Below are positions 17,074-25,677 of a stretch of 64,000 bases of DNA, in pieces. Origin of the DNA: NVTR01 sp036480115. Its GTDB lineage: Bacteria; Pseudomonadota; Alphaproteobacteria; Rhodobacterales; Rhodobacteraceae. Below the pieces are notes generated by a model. The model ran no database searches. It saw only the letters and a list, made by a program, of their open reading frames with translations, and was not told the DNA's origin. The stretch spans positions 1,240,001 through 1,304,000 of the forward strand of contig CBDDAE010000001.1 of assembly GCA_965224795.1 (NCBI GenBank), given 5' to 3'. The translations under genes and the position numbers were made by a program. Each line of letters begins with the position of its first letter. Position 1 is the stretch's first letter.

Positions 17074-17103
17074 TGGTGGGCGAACTACAGCGCTCGCCCA
17101 CCA
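17074..17103 (-). terminator. Perfect 10-bp stem downstream of the repeat protein
   Basis: TGGTGGGCGA and TCGCCCACCA, separated by 10 bases, lie 31 bp past the stop of the minus-strand gene at 17134-18057. There is no strong T-tract on the minus strand, so termination strength is uncertain. Confidence 0.5.
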
Positions 17104-17133
17104 ATTTGATTTCTGGGAAATTGTCTGTTTAGA

Positions 17134-18057
17134 TTAGCTGCTATATTCAGCAACTTTGTCACTGAGCAAATTCAATGTTTCCGCGCGCTGAAGCTTAAGA
17201 TTGTTAAGCATGGCGATAAGATCAACCGTTCCCTCGTCTGAAATAAGAGCCGTTGGGTCTGCTCCTGCATTACGGATGTCTACAATGCTGGCTTCCATCG
17301 TTGTGATAGCGATATCGAACTGTGCTGCTACCTCTTCACGTTTAAGAGAAAGATCACTTGCAACAACCGAAGCAATTTCTCCTTTCTGCGCTTGAGCAAG
17401 AACCGTCGCTTCAGCAGACAAAGCATTTGCTTCATCTTCTAGTGTAGCGAATTGGCCCTTCACGTCTTGAAGTTCGAATTGTGGGAGGTCCAGTTTGAAT
17501 TCAATCGTCTTCATGTGAAACTCCGGAATATCCATCGAGAAACTGGTTTTATCCCAATATACCTCAGGCACATCAAATTTTGCTTCACGGCGCACCATAT
17601 GGACTTCTGGAACTTTTGTTTTGATGTCGCAAGAATACCATTTAAATCCACGAAAGCATGGATACTTGCCTACTACCCGAAGGACCATACGAACTTCTGG
17701 GTTATCCCAACTAACGCCAATCCGCTTCATTTTGAACTGCGGCAAATGCAAGCTGAACTTGTGAGTTTGCATAGTTACCTCTGGAATATCGAATTTAATT
17801 GAGGTTGTTTCCCATGTGACGTCAAATTCGAAGTTTACAGCAGCTTCGAAGGTAGATGGGTCGGGTGCATTTTCGGAGAGAGCCGTTGCCTCATTTTCAA
17901 TGCGATCATATTCCACCGCATATTTAGCATTGATTTCATCAATAGCTGATTGAGTTTCGATTACTACTACACCTGCTGAAACGGTTGTTGCCGCAACGAT
18001 AGGTGTAGCAAGGAATGTCGTGGCAGTCAGAGCTGCCACCAAAGTAAGTTTTTTCAT
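17134..18057 (-). CDS. Secreted protein with a 14-residue P-E-V/F repeat
   Basis: 307 residues from the ATG at 18057 (MKKLTLVAALTATTFLATPIVA, a clear signal peptide); longer upstream starts would bury that signal. The centre shows a repeat with 14-residue spacing between prolines: DIPEVTM, LPQFKM, NPEVRM, VPEVHM, VPEVYW, DIPEFHM, LPQFEL. Between the third and fourth copies a 30-residue segment carries two cysteines (KYPCFRGFKWYSCDIK), probably a disulfide. The alternation of polar and hydrophobic residues suggests stacked beta-strands. The C-terminal third (about 220-307) is Ala/Glu-rich and likely helical. I do not recognise the family. It is transcribed divergently from an HTH-type gene. 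Confidence 0.75.
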   Translation of the reverse strand: MKKLTLVAALTATTFLATPIVAATTVSAGVVVIETQSAIDEINAKYAVEYDRIENEATALSENAPDPSTFEAAVNFEFDVTWETTSIKFDIPEVTMQTHKFSLHLPQFKMKRIGVSWDNPEVRMVLRVVGKYPCFRGFKWYSCDIKTKVPEVHMVRREAKFDVPEVYWDKTSFSMDIPEFHMKTIEFKLDLPQFELQDVKGQFATLEDEANALSAEATVLAQAQKGEIASVVASDLSLKREEVAAQFDIAITTMEASIVDIRNAGADPTALISDEGTVDLIAMLNNLKLQRAETLNLLSDKVAEYSS

Positions 18058-18254
18058 TTGATCAAGTCTCCACGTTGTTGATCGATTTAAAAATTGGAAC
18101 ACGAAAGCGTCCCGCTCCACGAAACACATCGTTTGAAGGTTGGTAGACCTTTTTTATGATGCGGTAATCAGCGGTTGGTAGCCCCTGATCACACTCTCAA
18201 TATGGCAAATAAAATCTGAACCCATAAGTTCCTGTTTGGAGAAAGAACTTCCAA

Positions 18255-18288
18255 ATGTTCTGAAAATAGTCAGAATGTATCAGAACAT
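18255..18288. promoter_or_regulatory. Palindromic operator candidate
   Basis: Perfect 9-bp inverted repeat ATGTTCTGA (18255-18263) and TCAGAACAT (18280-18288) with a 16-bp spacer that itself contains TCAGAAT. It lies in the divergent intergenic region 18058-18379, about 90 bp before the HTH-containing gene at 18380. It is therefore a plausible site for that regulator. Confidence 0.5.
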
Positions 18289-18379
18289 CCTAGGCTCTTC
18301 ATATTGTATTTCATACGCATGGGAGGAAGATTTTGGTGGTTCCCAAATTATCTAAGCCAGAAAAAAACAAATTGGGGAT

Positions 18380-19153
18380 ATGATCCGAGATCACCTGAGA
18401 GATAATGCCGTTTTAAAAGCCAAAGCCAGCCATACCGATACAACAGATTACATTTGCTCTCCCAGTGAGCTAGCTTGGGCCATAAAAGTCGCGCCATCAA
18501 CAATCTTCAAAATGCATTCCGGCGACTTTTCACTGAAAAGCCTACATCTTATTGAAGGCATCTTGGGTGTTTGCTTCACTGAAAAACTATCTGCCCACCA
18601 AGATTCTGCCTCCAACAATAAAGGGCAGGGTATTATTGGAGTTAAAATAGGTGGTTACACAAAGCAACAAATTGAACCCTACATCGGGCGCTACTTAACA
18701 ATTAGACAAGGCACCACTATCCCTGAAAATCTTTTAACCACTTTGGTTGAAATCTATTGGGACACAAAATTGTCCGGCGCGCGCTTTAATGAGATAAACA
18801 AGTTCGTTTCTTCTCAAGGAAAAAAGCTGGATTACAGTCAATCGGGAACCGTACATCAAAGCTCTCAAATTGGGGTTTTACACCTTTTAACATCCTTTGA
18901 GGGCGCGCTTCGCCTAGTTACATTGTCACGGTTACAAGTATTGGAGCCTGTAATGTATGGAGCAATCCTCACTCAAGTCCCAGAGTCTGGAAACTTTGTT
19001 CCAACTAAAGCGACTGTTCATTTCCGTAAAATAGGAGATGGTCAAGCCGACCTAATAGATGGAGGGGTGGGTGTCATTACACCAGAGCACCCTAAATTCA
19101 AAACGCTCTATGATGATTTAGAAACAGCTCGGTCTGCGACTTTGGCCCGATAA
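18380..19153 (+). CDS. Putative DNA-binding regulator (HTH-like N-terminus)
   Basis: 257 residues. The segment CSPSELAWAIKVAPSTIFKMHSGDFSLKSLHLIEGILGV (about 29-67) reads like a Cro/C1-type helix-turn-helix. The C-terminal ~170 residues (QQIEPYIGRYLTIRQGTTIPENLLTT ... HFRKIGDGQADLIDGGVGVITPEHPKF) look like a separate ligand or effector domain that I do not recognise. It is divergent from the secreted repeat protein and preceded by a palindrome, so local regulation is likely. A stem-loop with a T-run at 19364 follows. There are no membrane segments. Confidence 0.65.
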   Translation: MIRDHLRDNAVLKAKASHTDTTDYICSPSELAWAIKVAPSTIFKMHSGDFSLKSLHLIEGILGVCFTEKLSAHQDSASNNKGQGIIGVKIGGYTKQQIEPYIGRYLTIRQGTTIPENLLTTLVEIYWDTKLSGARFNEINKFVSSQGKKLDYSQSGTVHQSSQIGVLHLLTSFEGALRLVTLSRLQVLEPVMYGAILTQVPESGNFVPTKATVHFRKIGDGQADLIDGGVGVITPEHPKFKTLYDDLETARSATLAR

Positions 19154-19363
19154 TTTACGCCACACTGATTTGCCGGTTTTTGATCCCGGTGATGTTGCCA
19201 TCAAGGGCCCTTTGGGTTGCCCGGGATCAGCGCCTGGTTTGTGAAATCAAAACCAAGTTTTAGCGAACCTTATGATACGATTTGGCCCCTGTATCAGACA
19301 CCATTAAGTCTATATCTGGGACCGTACACGCACTGGACGAGTTGACGCCGCGGACACAACAAA

Positions 19364-19393
19364 AGAGGGCCCGAAGGCCCTCTTTCTTTTTTT
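19364..19393 (+). terminator. Rho-independent terminator
   Basis: AGAGGGCC, CGAA loop, GGCCCTCT, then TTCTTTTTTT. It can end transcripts of the upstream plus-strand gene. The A-run on the other side may also let it serve the minus-strand gene at 19408. Confidence 0.8.
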
Positions 19394-19407
19394 CGTCAGT
19401 TTGTTGA

Positions 19408-19713
19408 TCAGTTGCAAGGTCGATCGCGACACCAACGTTTCCGGATTTTTAGCCCTCCGGCACGACCAATTTCACCGGTGCGGTTCGTTATGTCCTGGGC
19501 AACCCCAAAAACCCGCTTCCCGATGAATTTACCGGCACGGCCGCAATACTTTTGTCCACAGACGCGAGTGCCGACTGCGCCATAGGCCCAGCCAGTCGCT
19601 TGGCGGGCATATGCTTCGCTAACCGACCCCGCTATCACTGGTGATGCTGCACCCATAAAAGTGGCGAGCGAAAGCGCAACCATGTGAATCTTTACTTTTT
19701 TTGTAGTATTCAT
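19408..19713 (-). CDS. Small secreted cysteine-containing protein
   Basis: 101 residues from MNTTKKVKIHMVALSLATFMGAASPVIA, a good signal peptide. The mature part is basic and Gly-rich, with cysteines in TRVCGQKYCGRAGKFIGKRVFG and a C-terminal WCRDRPCN. The Met at 19713 is preferred over 19719 because AGGA lies seven bases before it. Basic, disulfide-capable small proteins can be secreted toxins, but that is speculation. It is adjacent to another small minus-strand gene. Confidence 0.55.
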   Translation of the reverse strand: MNTTKKVKIHMVALSLATFMGAASPVIAGSVSEAYARQATGWAYGAVGTRVCGQKYCGRAGKFIGKRVFGVAQDITNRTGEIGRAGGLKIRKRWCRDRPCN

Positions 19714-19793
19714 TATCATTCCTCTATCCTTTCTGAGGGTTATTATTCCTGTGGAGGCTTGGTTCGAGCCCGCCTCCACAGAGAACCACTAGG

Positions 19794-19976
19794 TTACTTT
19801 ACGTTGTCACGGCCCGATTGGTACGCAGCGTTGTCCTCATGGACTTCCTCAAGGCTATTGCCCGAAAGACCGCAAAACGCTGCAAACTCGCCGCCGACGC
19901 TGTGCGGCGGATTGTATTCACCATTGGCCGCATCTTGCTGGCCATCATTGTGGTGATCAGTGTTGCTCTTAGTCAT
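19794..19976 (-). CDS. 60-residue polar hypothetical protein
   Basis: Starts MTKSNTDHHNDGQQDAANGEY behind a strong AAGGAG site 7 bp upstream of the ATG, which supports translation. It is acidic, polar and probably disordered, with one Cys (FAAFCGLSG). It is followed 80 bp downstream by the small secreted protein gene on the same strand. No family is recognised. Confidence 0.5.
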   Translation of the reverse strand: MTKSNTDHHNDGQQDAANGEYNPPHSVGGEFAAFCGLSGNSLEEVHEDNAAYQSGRDNVK

Positions 19977-20173
19977 ATGTAGTTCTCCTTGGTTTGGTTC
20001 CCCGCGCCCGGAACCGGACTGGGGTGAGCTTAAAGCTCGCCCGACCATACGACCTCTTTGGATACTTTTGCAAAGTTAATCGAAACTTATTTGGTTTACA
20101 TCTTAAAAAGTATCCGCCAAAATATTTGTATCGGATATTTTTGATACCCGCAGCACTACTGAAAGGAATTGGC

Positions 20174-21637
20174 ATGGACTTTTTGGACGGACTCTCATTT
20201 CAAGATTGTATTGCCTACGTCTGGGATCGCGGACTGGGGCGAAAAGAAAAAAGGGGAACCGCATGGACCAGACAAAGCCTTCAAGACGCGCTTGCTGAAG
20301 TTGTAATTGAACTTGCTCCACCAAAAAAAGAAAACTTGGCCGCCATAACAGTACAGCTCTGGAAAAAAGCAACAAACCGAAAGCCAAGTACCAAAAAGGT
20401 ATATGTTCTAACTGAACTTATTAGAGGTGCAGAAACTCGGGAGATATACGATTATGTCTGCCAGGCTATTGAAGCTGCCGTAGAAAAAATCCCCAGTCAG
20501 CAGCGTGGCAGACTGCCGCAACATGATCAGGCGGATATGATGGCTTCCATCGTCGTCCGCAAGTTGACAGAAAAACTAGTGGATGCCCAAGATAAACCTT
20601 TACTGATTATCGGCCCCACCTATGTCGATATATCGATAGAGGATGTAGCACATAAATCTATGTCGCGGGACGTTGAACACACTTCCGCCACGCATAAAGA
20701 ACCGACATTAGGCGGCTCTGGCGTCAAGTTTGCGAAAATCTGGCACAACATTATCGGCGAACCAAAAAGCAACCTTATTACGTCCGTCGCCCCGAAAAGT
20801 AGCCTTTTAGGAAACATCCAAAGGACGCTTCTGGGGCAAGCGTCCTATATACACAAATTGTATCCCAGTGAGGCAACCCAGGGCCCGCCACTTTCCGTGA
20901 TCCTAAACCATTCTGGAGGCATTGCTGCTACGACCATTACCTCTAAAATCGGCGCGGATGGCTTAAAGTGGGAAAGTATTCGGAATACGATCAACGATGA
21001 ACTCAAACCTAACCTCAAGACAATTCTGCTCACGGGCTTAGAAAAAACTGACTTGTATAGTGAGCTTGTCCCGCATCTAGAGGAATTAAATCGGGGCTTT
21101 GTAATAGTTCTAGATATTGGGCGTCTTGATCCCCTTTCGGATGAGGTTAAATCGCGCGATCCAATCCGCTCCGCCATAGATCTGGGAGTCATAGATTTGT
21201 GTTTTGGCAGGTATATGGAACTCTTGAGAGTAGGACGCCATGCGATGCCACAAACTGAAAAAAGCAAGTACGAAATCAGACCCCGAGTGAAAAAACTGAA
21301 TTCCTTGGCCAAAGGCCGAAATTCAAAACAAGGCGTCTGTATACTACGCGATTTCCACTATCCTGCCTTTGAAAAAGCAAAGGCTAATGGCGAACCGGAA
21401 TTCGTAAATGAACTTATTCAAATAGTTATCCTTGTCGGAAAGAATGTATTTGATCTGACGGATGAACTTCCAAAGGAAAAGTATGTTGGGGGTCGCTTTT
21501 CAACTCTTGCAAGAACGTTTGACGCTCGAGTGCTATCCCAACTAATCAGCCTAGCCAATAGTTCTACGGTGATCGGCATAGCCGACTTGAAAAACGCCGT
21601 AATAAATGCGGCTGAACGCACATTCGTTTCAAAGTAG
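20174..21637 (+). CDS. 487-residue protein with degenerate ribokinase (PfkB)-like region
   Basis: The start at 20174 (GAAAGGA seven bases upstream) is chosen over 19994, whose extra residues look non-coding. Residues about 1-135 are helical and unrecognised. From PLLIIGPTYVDISIED onward the order of elements resembles a PfkB carbohydrate-kinase fold: TLGGSGVKFAKIW (GG..N.A-like), SNLITSV, ILNHSGGIAATT, and LKTILLTGLEKTDLYSELVPHLEELNRGFVIVLDIGR. However, the catalytic GAGD motif is not visible, so kinase activity is doubtful. An NTP-, nucleoside- or sugar-sensing role is possible. It sits alone between small proteins and the relaxase gene. Confidence 0.6.
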   Translation: MDFLDGLSFQDCIAYVWDRGLGRKEKRGTAWTRQSLQDALAEVVIELAPPKKENLAAITVQLWKKATNRKPSTKKVYVLTELIRGAETREIYDYVCQAIEAAVEKIPSQQRGRLPQHDQADMMASIVVRKLTEKLVDAQDKPLLIIGPTYVDISIEDVAHKSMSRDVEHTSATHKEPTLGGSGVKFAKIWHNIIGEPKSNLITSVAPKSSLLGNIQRTLLGQASYIHKLYPSEATQGPPLSVILNHSGGIAATTITSKIGADGLKWESIRNTINDELKPNLKTILLTGLEKTDLYSELVPHLEELNRGFVIVLDIGRLDPLSDEVKSRDPIRSAIDLGVIDLCFGRYMELLRVGRHAMPQTEKSKYEIRPRVKKLNSLAKGRNSKQGVCILRDFHYPAFEKAKANGEPEFVNELIQIVILVGKNVFDLTDELPKEKYVGGRFSTLARTFDARVLSQLISLANSSTVIGIADLKNAVINAAERTFVSK

Positions 21638-21672
21638 TGTGAATCAAAATTTCATGCCAAATTACACCAACG

Positions 21673-22812
21673 CTATAGTCCGAATCCATCATCAATATCC
21701 CGCCCCCTTTCCTTTTTCTTTTCGTCATCCAGCTCCGGCCCCTCCCCTTCCTGCTCAACCTGCACCGACTTCGACCGATCCAACACCCCACCAAGCCGTT
21801 CCTTCACATTCTCACGCTTCTCGCCCCACCCCAGGTCGCGCTCCACAATCTTTTCCAGCCGCTCCTTAATCCCATCCAATGATTGTTCCGGGCCTTCTTT
21901 CGCAACCGCTGCCCGCAATGCAGCCAACCCCGCAGACACCCGCCCCTGCCCTTCTTCGCGGGCCAGTCCATAGACCTCCCGCGCATGGTCCAACCGCTCG
22001 CGCATATCCTGGAATGCGGCCCGCGCCTGACGGGCCGCATGCACCACAGCCCCCCTTTCCGTGACCGGAACATATTCCCGCCCCTCACGCAGAGCATCAC
22101 GCATTTCACGCCGTTCCATTGCATTCGCCACCGGTCCCAGTTTTACTTCCGGGTCACGGTCCAGCTCTTCGGCCGTCAACCCGTCGCCCTGATCAAGCGC
22201 TGCCTCACGCTGCGCCTCCAGCGACCGATGATCGACCCGCTCCAACTCCCCTGCCCGCTCCAATGCGCGATTCTGCAATTCAGCCCAGACACCGCGCATC
22301 TGCTCAATCTCAACGCCACCGGTTTTGGCGGCATCCAGAACCCGCGTCTTGGCACCAAGCCCGTCCGATCCCATCTGACGGGTGGTGGCCAGAACATGGG
22401 CGTGATGATTGCGCTGGTCGCCCTCACGATTTGGCGCATGGATCGCCACATCAACGGCCACGCCGTAACGGTCAACCAGCTCCTCGGCAAACGCGCGCGT
22501 GATCTCGGACCGGGCTTCAGCACCGATCTCGGATGGCAAGGCCAGTTCCCATTCACGCGCCGTAACCGAGTTGCGCCGGGTCTCCTTTTCCTCAGCCGCA
22601 TTCCAGAGCGCGGCCCGGTCCTGCGTCCAGGCCGGGGCATTATCGGGGGCGACAATGAAGGTCTCCTCGATGCCCTGCTTGGCGGTGTAATCGTGCAGGC
22701 GGCCCTCGCGTAGGCATTCAATGCGCTCGCCCGCGCGGTAAGCGGCGGCGGCCGTGGCGCTGCGTCCTTCACTGCGTTTGATGGTCTTGACGCTGAGATG
22801 GTAGCTGGCCAT
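21673..22812 (-). CDS. MobQ-family relaxase (MobA/MobL)
   Basis: 379 residues from MASYHLSVKTIKRSEGRS. It nicks and pilots DNA at oriT during mobilization. Motif I is the N-terminal segment with the probable catalytic Tyr25 (AAAAYRAGERI). The HUH metal site is NHHAHVLATTR (His136-His139) with a further His125 (VAIHAPNREGD). The C-terminal 150 residues are charged and coiled-coil-like. Upstream frames to 23013 are GC-rich extensions without family similarity. It is divergent from the TraD- and TraG-like genes, with the nic-like sequence between them. Confidence 0.9.
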   Translation of the reverse strand: MASYHLSVKTIKRSEGRSATAAAAYRAGERIECLREGRLHDYTAKQGIEETFIVAPDNAPAWTQDRAALWNAAEEKETRRNSVTAREWELALPSEIGAEARSEITRAFAEELVDRYGVAVDVAIHAPNREGDQRNHHAHVLATTRQMGSDGLGAKTRVLDAAKTGGVEIEQMRGVWAELQNRALERAGELERVDHRSLEAQREAALDQGDGLTAEELDRDPEVKLGPVANAMERREMRDALREGREYVPVTERGAVVHAARQARAAFQDMRERLDHAREVYGLAREEGQGRVSAGLAALRAAVAKEGPEQSLDGIKERLEKIVERDLGWGEKRENVKERLGGVLDRSKSVQVEQEGEGPELDDEKKKERGRDIDDGFGL

Positions 22813-23512
22813 GCGCCCTACCCTCCAGCAGACGACAAGAGCTGCCGCCGCGCGTCCTTGCTGACCCCGGCAAGTGTCTCGACACTGGCCGGGGGGCCAG
22901 CCGTCTGTTTCCATCCAGCCCGCGCCCCAAACCGGCGTGCCCGCTGGCACCGCCGGGCCCGGTGGCCCCGCTGGAGCTGGATGGAAAATGACAGCCCGTT
23001 CGAAGAGGTCCAACGGATCTCCGAGGTGCGGGCTTGCCTGTGGGCTGCCGCACTTTCCCGCCCCCCAAAAGGCTGGGGAAAGTACGGCAGGTTACAGGCT
23101 GTTTGCCACCGGCAAACCCGGCGCGTGTTGGCACCGTCAGGTCCGTCGCAATGCGCGCTCGCACCGACACGGGGCTCCCGGAACGTCAAAGCCAGCGGCA
23201 GACCGGCCCCCAATTTGGGGCATCGGTCGAGATCCTGGCGTGAGGTTTCGGGATGCGATTCAACGGCTGACGTTGGCCGTAGAGGGTTTGGGAGAGGCGG
23301 TGCCGTCTCCCATGTCGATGCATCTGGCATCGAAGGGGTTGGCCATCGGCTGGGGTGTCGCCCCAACAAGATCGCGCGCAAATCACGTAACCGAAGGTGG
23401 AGAGTTTGCATAAGTGCGCCCTTGTCCTTTCCAGTCCCACGGGTAATATCTTACGGTTGTATTGTCAAAACACGTTTCAACCTACTATACTCTTTTGATG
23501 TGGAGGTGAACC
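22813..23512. other. GC-rich 700-bp intergenic region holding the probable oriT
   Basis: No credible gene. Several long frames on both strands here reflect high GC. It separates the divergent relaxase and coupling-protein genes, the usual place for oriT. Confidence 0.6.
23411..23423 (+). other. Predicted oriT nic core
   Basis: TAAGTGCGCCCTT matches the conserved nic-region core of RSF1010/MobQ-type origins (TAAGTGCGCCCT), to the best of my recollection. A GCAAA...TTTGC pair brackets the preceding bases (about 23380-23409). Its position next to a MobQ relaxase strengthens the call. Confidence 0.7.
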
Positions 23513-23818
23513 TTGGCAGAGACAGAGTTGCAACGTGCAGAGAAGCGCTACGCCCAGGCAAAGGCCAGATTGCAGGGCATTCGCAATCGCGCAGCCACCC
23601 GGCAGCGCAAACTGGAAACACGGCGCAAAATAATCCTCGGCGGCGCTCTCATTGACCTGGCGGAGCGTGATGACACTGCCGTCGCGATGTTGGATCGGCT
23701 CATTCGCAACCTTTCGCGCGGGCAAGATCGGAAAGCCTTCGCAGATTGGGAATTGCCGTCGTCGTCCCCTGCCCCTGCCTCAGCATCTGAAACTACCGGA
23801 ACCGGGGACAACCCATGA
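23513..23818 (+). CDS. TraD-family conjugal transfer accessory protein
   Basis: 101 residues, coiled-coil N-terminus (AETELQRAEKRYAQAKARLQGIRNRAATRQRKLETRRKI), followed by ILGGALIDLAERDDTAVAMLDRLI, the TraD/MobC-like pattern seen before traG in Ti-type mobilization regions. The start appears to be TTG, since GGAGGTG lies seven bases upstream and no ATG fits. The stop overlaps the traG start by ATGA. Confidence 0.75.
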   Translation: MAETELQRAEKRYAQAKARLQGIRNRAATRQRKLETRRKIILGGALIDLAERDDTAVAMLDRLIRNLSRGQDRKAFADWELPSSSPAPASASETTGTGDNP

Positions 23819-25659
23819 GCTGGATCAAAGCCGTGTTCCGCTTTCTCGCCAATCTTGGGCTATGGGTAACCGCTGCGCCAATCCTGCTGATCTGGTGGGT
23901 TGTCTACATGTTCGTCGCCACCGGTATTGCGGTGATCGTTCTGGGGCTGTTCCGGGAACATGTTCTGCACCTGCCAGTCTTTGACAGCCCGTCCGGGTTT
24001 CTGGATTGGATCGCCAATTTCGTGATTTACGGCGCGAGTTGGGCGGCGGCGACAAAACTTTGGGCCGAGCGCTCGGGCGTCGATCTGTTGTTCCGGCGCG
24101 ATGCAGGTGACAGTCATGGTTCCGCCCGGTTTGCCAACCGCAAGGAACTGGCCAGTCTTGAAGCCGGGAACGGCCTGCTGATCGGGCGCAATCCTGCCAC
24201 TGGCAAGTTGCTGCGCTATGACGGGGCGGCGCATCTGCTGACCCTGGCCCCCACACGGGCGGGCAAAGGTGTGGGCACTGTCATCCCAAACCTGTTGATG
24301 GTGGAACGCTCGATGCTGGTGATTGACCCCAAGGGCGAGAACGCCCGGATTGCAGGGGAAGCCAGGCGGCGGTTTGGCGATGTGCACATCCTTGACCCGT
24401 TTGGTGTCAGCGACACTGGCAGGGTCAGCGACCCCGGCAAGGTCTCCGGCCAGCCTTCCTCCGCCTACAACCCACTGGACCGGCTGGCACCGGACAGCCT
24501 TGATCTGAGTGAAGATGCGGCCTCGCTGGCGGATGCCCTGGTTATGGACCCGCCGGGGCAAGTCTCTGAGGCCCACTGGAACGAAGAGGCCAAGGCGCTG
24601 CTTTCAGGCCTGATCATGTTTTGCGTCTGCCACGAAGAAAACGACCGCCGCACTCTGGCCACGGTGCGGGAATACTTGACCCTGCCGCCGGAAAAATTGC
24701 GCACCTTGCTGAAGTTGATGCAGGACAGCGACGCCGCTGGCGGGTTGATTGCCCGCGCCGCCAACCGGTTTCTCGGCAAGGCGGATCGGGAAGCCGCTTC
24801 AGTCATGTCCAACGCACAACGCCACACCCATTTCCTCGACAGCCCGCGCATTGCCAAAGTCACCTCCCGGTCCGACTTCCACTTCTCGGACCTACGCCAC
24901 CGGATTACCTCGGTGTTTCTGGTGCTGCCCCCCAACAGAATGGACGCTTATAGCCGCTGGCTGCGCCTTCTGGTCTCTCAGGCCATCCAGGACATCGCAC
25001 GCGACGCAGAGGTGCCTAAGGCACCCATGGCGGCCATGGCAGTGTCTGAGATGCCGCCAGCGGCGGCCCCTGCCGTTTCTGCGGCGCTTACAGCGACGTC
25101 AGAGCCTCTAGCTGGCCCAACAGTGGGAGTTGAAGCCCCAGAGGGGTCTGCGGTGGCTTCTGCGACCCCACAGCGGCCAGCAGAGCGGTTAAACACCCCC
25201 ACCCTCTTCCTCCTTGATGAATTTGCCGCCCTGGGTCGCTTGGAATCCATTGAACGCGCCATGGGGTTGATGGCCGGGTATGGATTGCAGCTCTGGCCAA
25301 TCCTGCAGGACATGAGCCAGCTCAAGGATATTTATGGTGCGCGGGCCGGGACGTTCATTGCCAATGCCGGGGTGCAGCAGGTTTTTGGGGTGAATGATTT
25401 TGAAACTGCCAAATGGCTGAGCCAGATGATCGGCCAGGAAACCACCGGCTATCAGACCCAAAGCTTCAAACCCGGCGATGTGCCGTCCACCTCGCTCAAC
25501 GTCACGGGGCGCGATCTCGCAACCCCGGATGAAATCATGCAACTGCCGCCCGAATTGCAACTTCTGCGCGTCCAGGGCCAGCCCACGGCGGTTGCCGAAA
25601 AGCTGCGCTATTACGCCGACCCGGAATTCCAGGGGCTTTTTGTACCCCACGACCTGTAA
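23815..25659 (+). CDS. traG: TraG/VirD4-type conjugative coupling protein
   Basis: 614-residue inner-membrane ATPase that brings the relaxase-DNA complex to a type IV secretion channel. Two N-terminal membrane helices are followed by a cytoplasmic domain with Walker A APTRAGKGVG (about 145-154) and Walker B LFLLDEFAALG (about 464-474). A roughly 55-residue Ala/Pro/Thr-rich stretch (APMAAMAVSEMPPAAAPAVS onward) lies between the two and is unusual. The C-terminal VFGVNDFETAKWLSQMIGQETTGYQTQS is typical. No secretion genes are present, so the element must borrow a channel. Confidence 0.92.
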   Translation: MSWIKAVFRFLANLGLWVTAAPILLIWWVVYMFVATGIAVIVLGLFREHVLHLPVFDSPSGFLDWIANFVIYGASWAAATKLWAERSGVDLLFRRDAGDSHGSARFANRKELASLEAGNGLLIGRNPATGKLLRYDGAAHLLTLAPTRAGKGVGTVIPNLLMVERSMLVIDPKGENARIAGEARRRFGDVHILDPFGVSDTGRVSDPGKVSGQPSSAYNPLDRLAPDSLDLSEDAASLADALVMDPPGQVSEAHWNEEAKALLSGLIMFCVCHEENDRRTLATVREYLTLPPEKLRTLLKLMQDSDAAGGLIARAANRFLGKADREAASVMSNAQRHTHFLDSPRIAKVTSRSDFHFSDLRHRITSVFLVLPPNRMDAYSRWLRLLVSQAIQDIARDAEVPKAPMAAMAVSEMPPAAAPAVSAALTATSEPLAGPTVGVEAPEGSAVASATPQRPAERLNTPTLFLLDEFAALGRLESIERAMGLMAGYGLQLWPILQDMSQLKDIYGARAGTFIANAGVQQVFGVNDFETAKWLSQMIGQETTGYQTQSFKPGDVPSTSLNVTGRDLATPDEIMQLPPELQLLRVQGQPTAVAEKLRYYADPEFQGLFVPHDL

Positions 25660-25677
25660 CGAGAAAGAAGGCTCAAT

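Larger units (their letters stand above)
16605..17133. other. Gene-poor stretch with two hairpins
   Basis: About 530 bp without a convincing gene. It holds the second 31-bp repeat (16690-16720) and two stem-loops (17002-17022 and 17074-17103). A 66-residue minus-strand frame at 16725-16925 has a hydrophobic start but no family support. Confidence 0.5.

Noticed and set aside
19994..20173. N-terminal extension of the 487-residue protein
   Set aside because: The extra residues overlap the upstream region of the opposite-strand small gene, and a good ribosome-binding site precedes the ATG at 20174.
21883..22713. 276-residue plus-strand frame
   Set aside because: Antisense shadow of the MobQ relaxase, whose motifs are clear.
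22798..23655. Long plus-strand frames across the relaxase upstream region
   Set aside because: High GC makes long open frames on both strands; composition is Arg/Pro/Gly-rich and no domain is visible. The region is better explained as oriT-bearing intergenic DNA.
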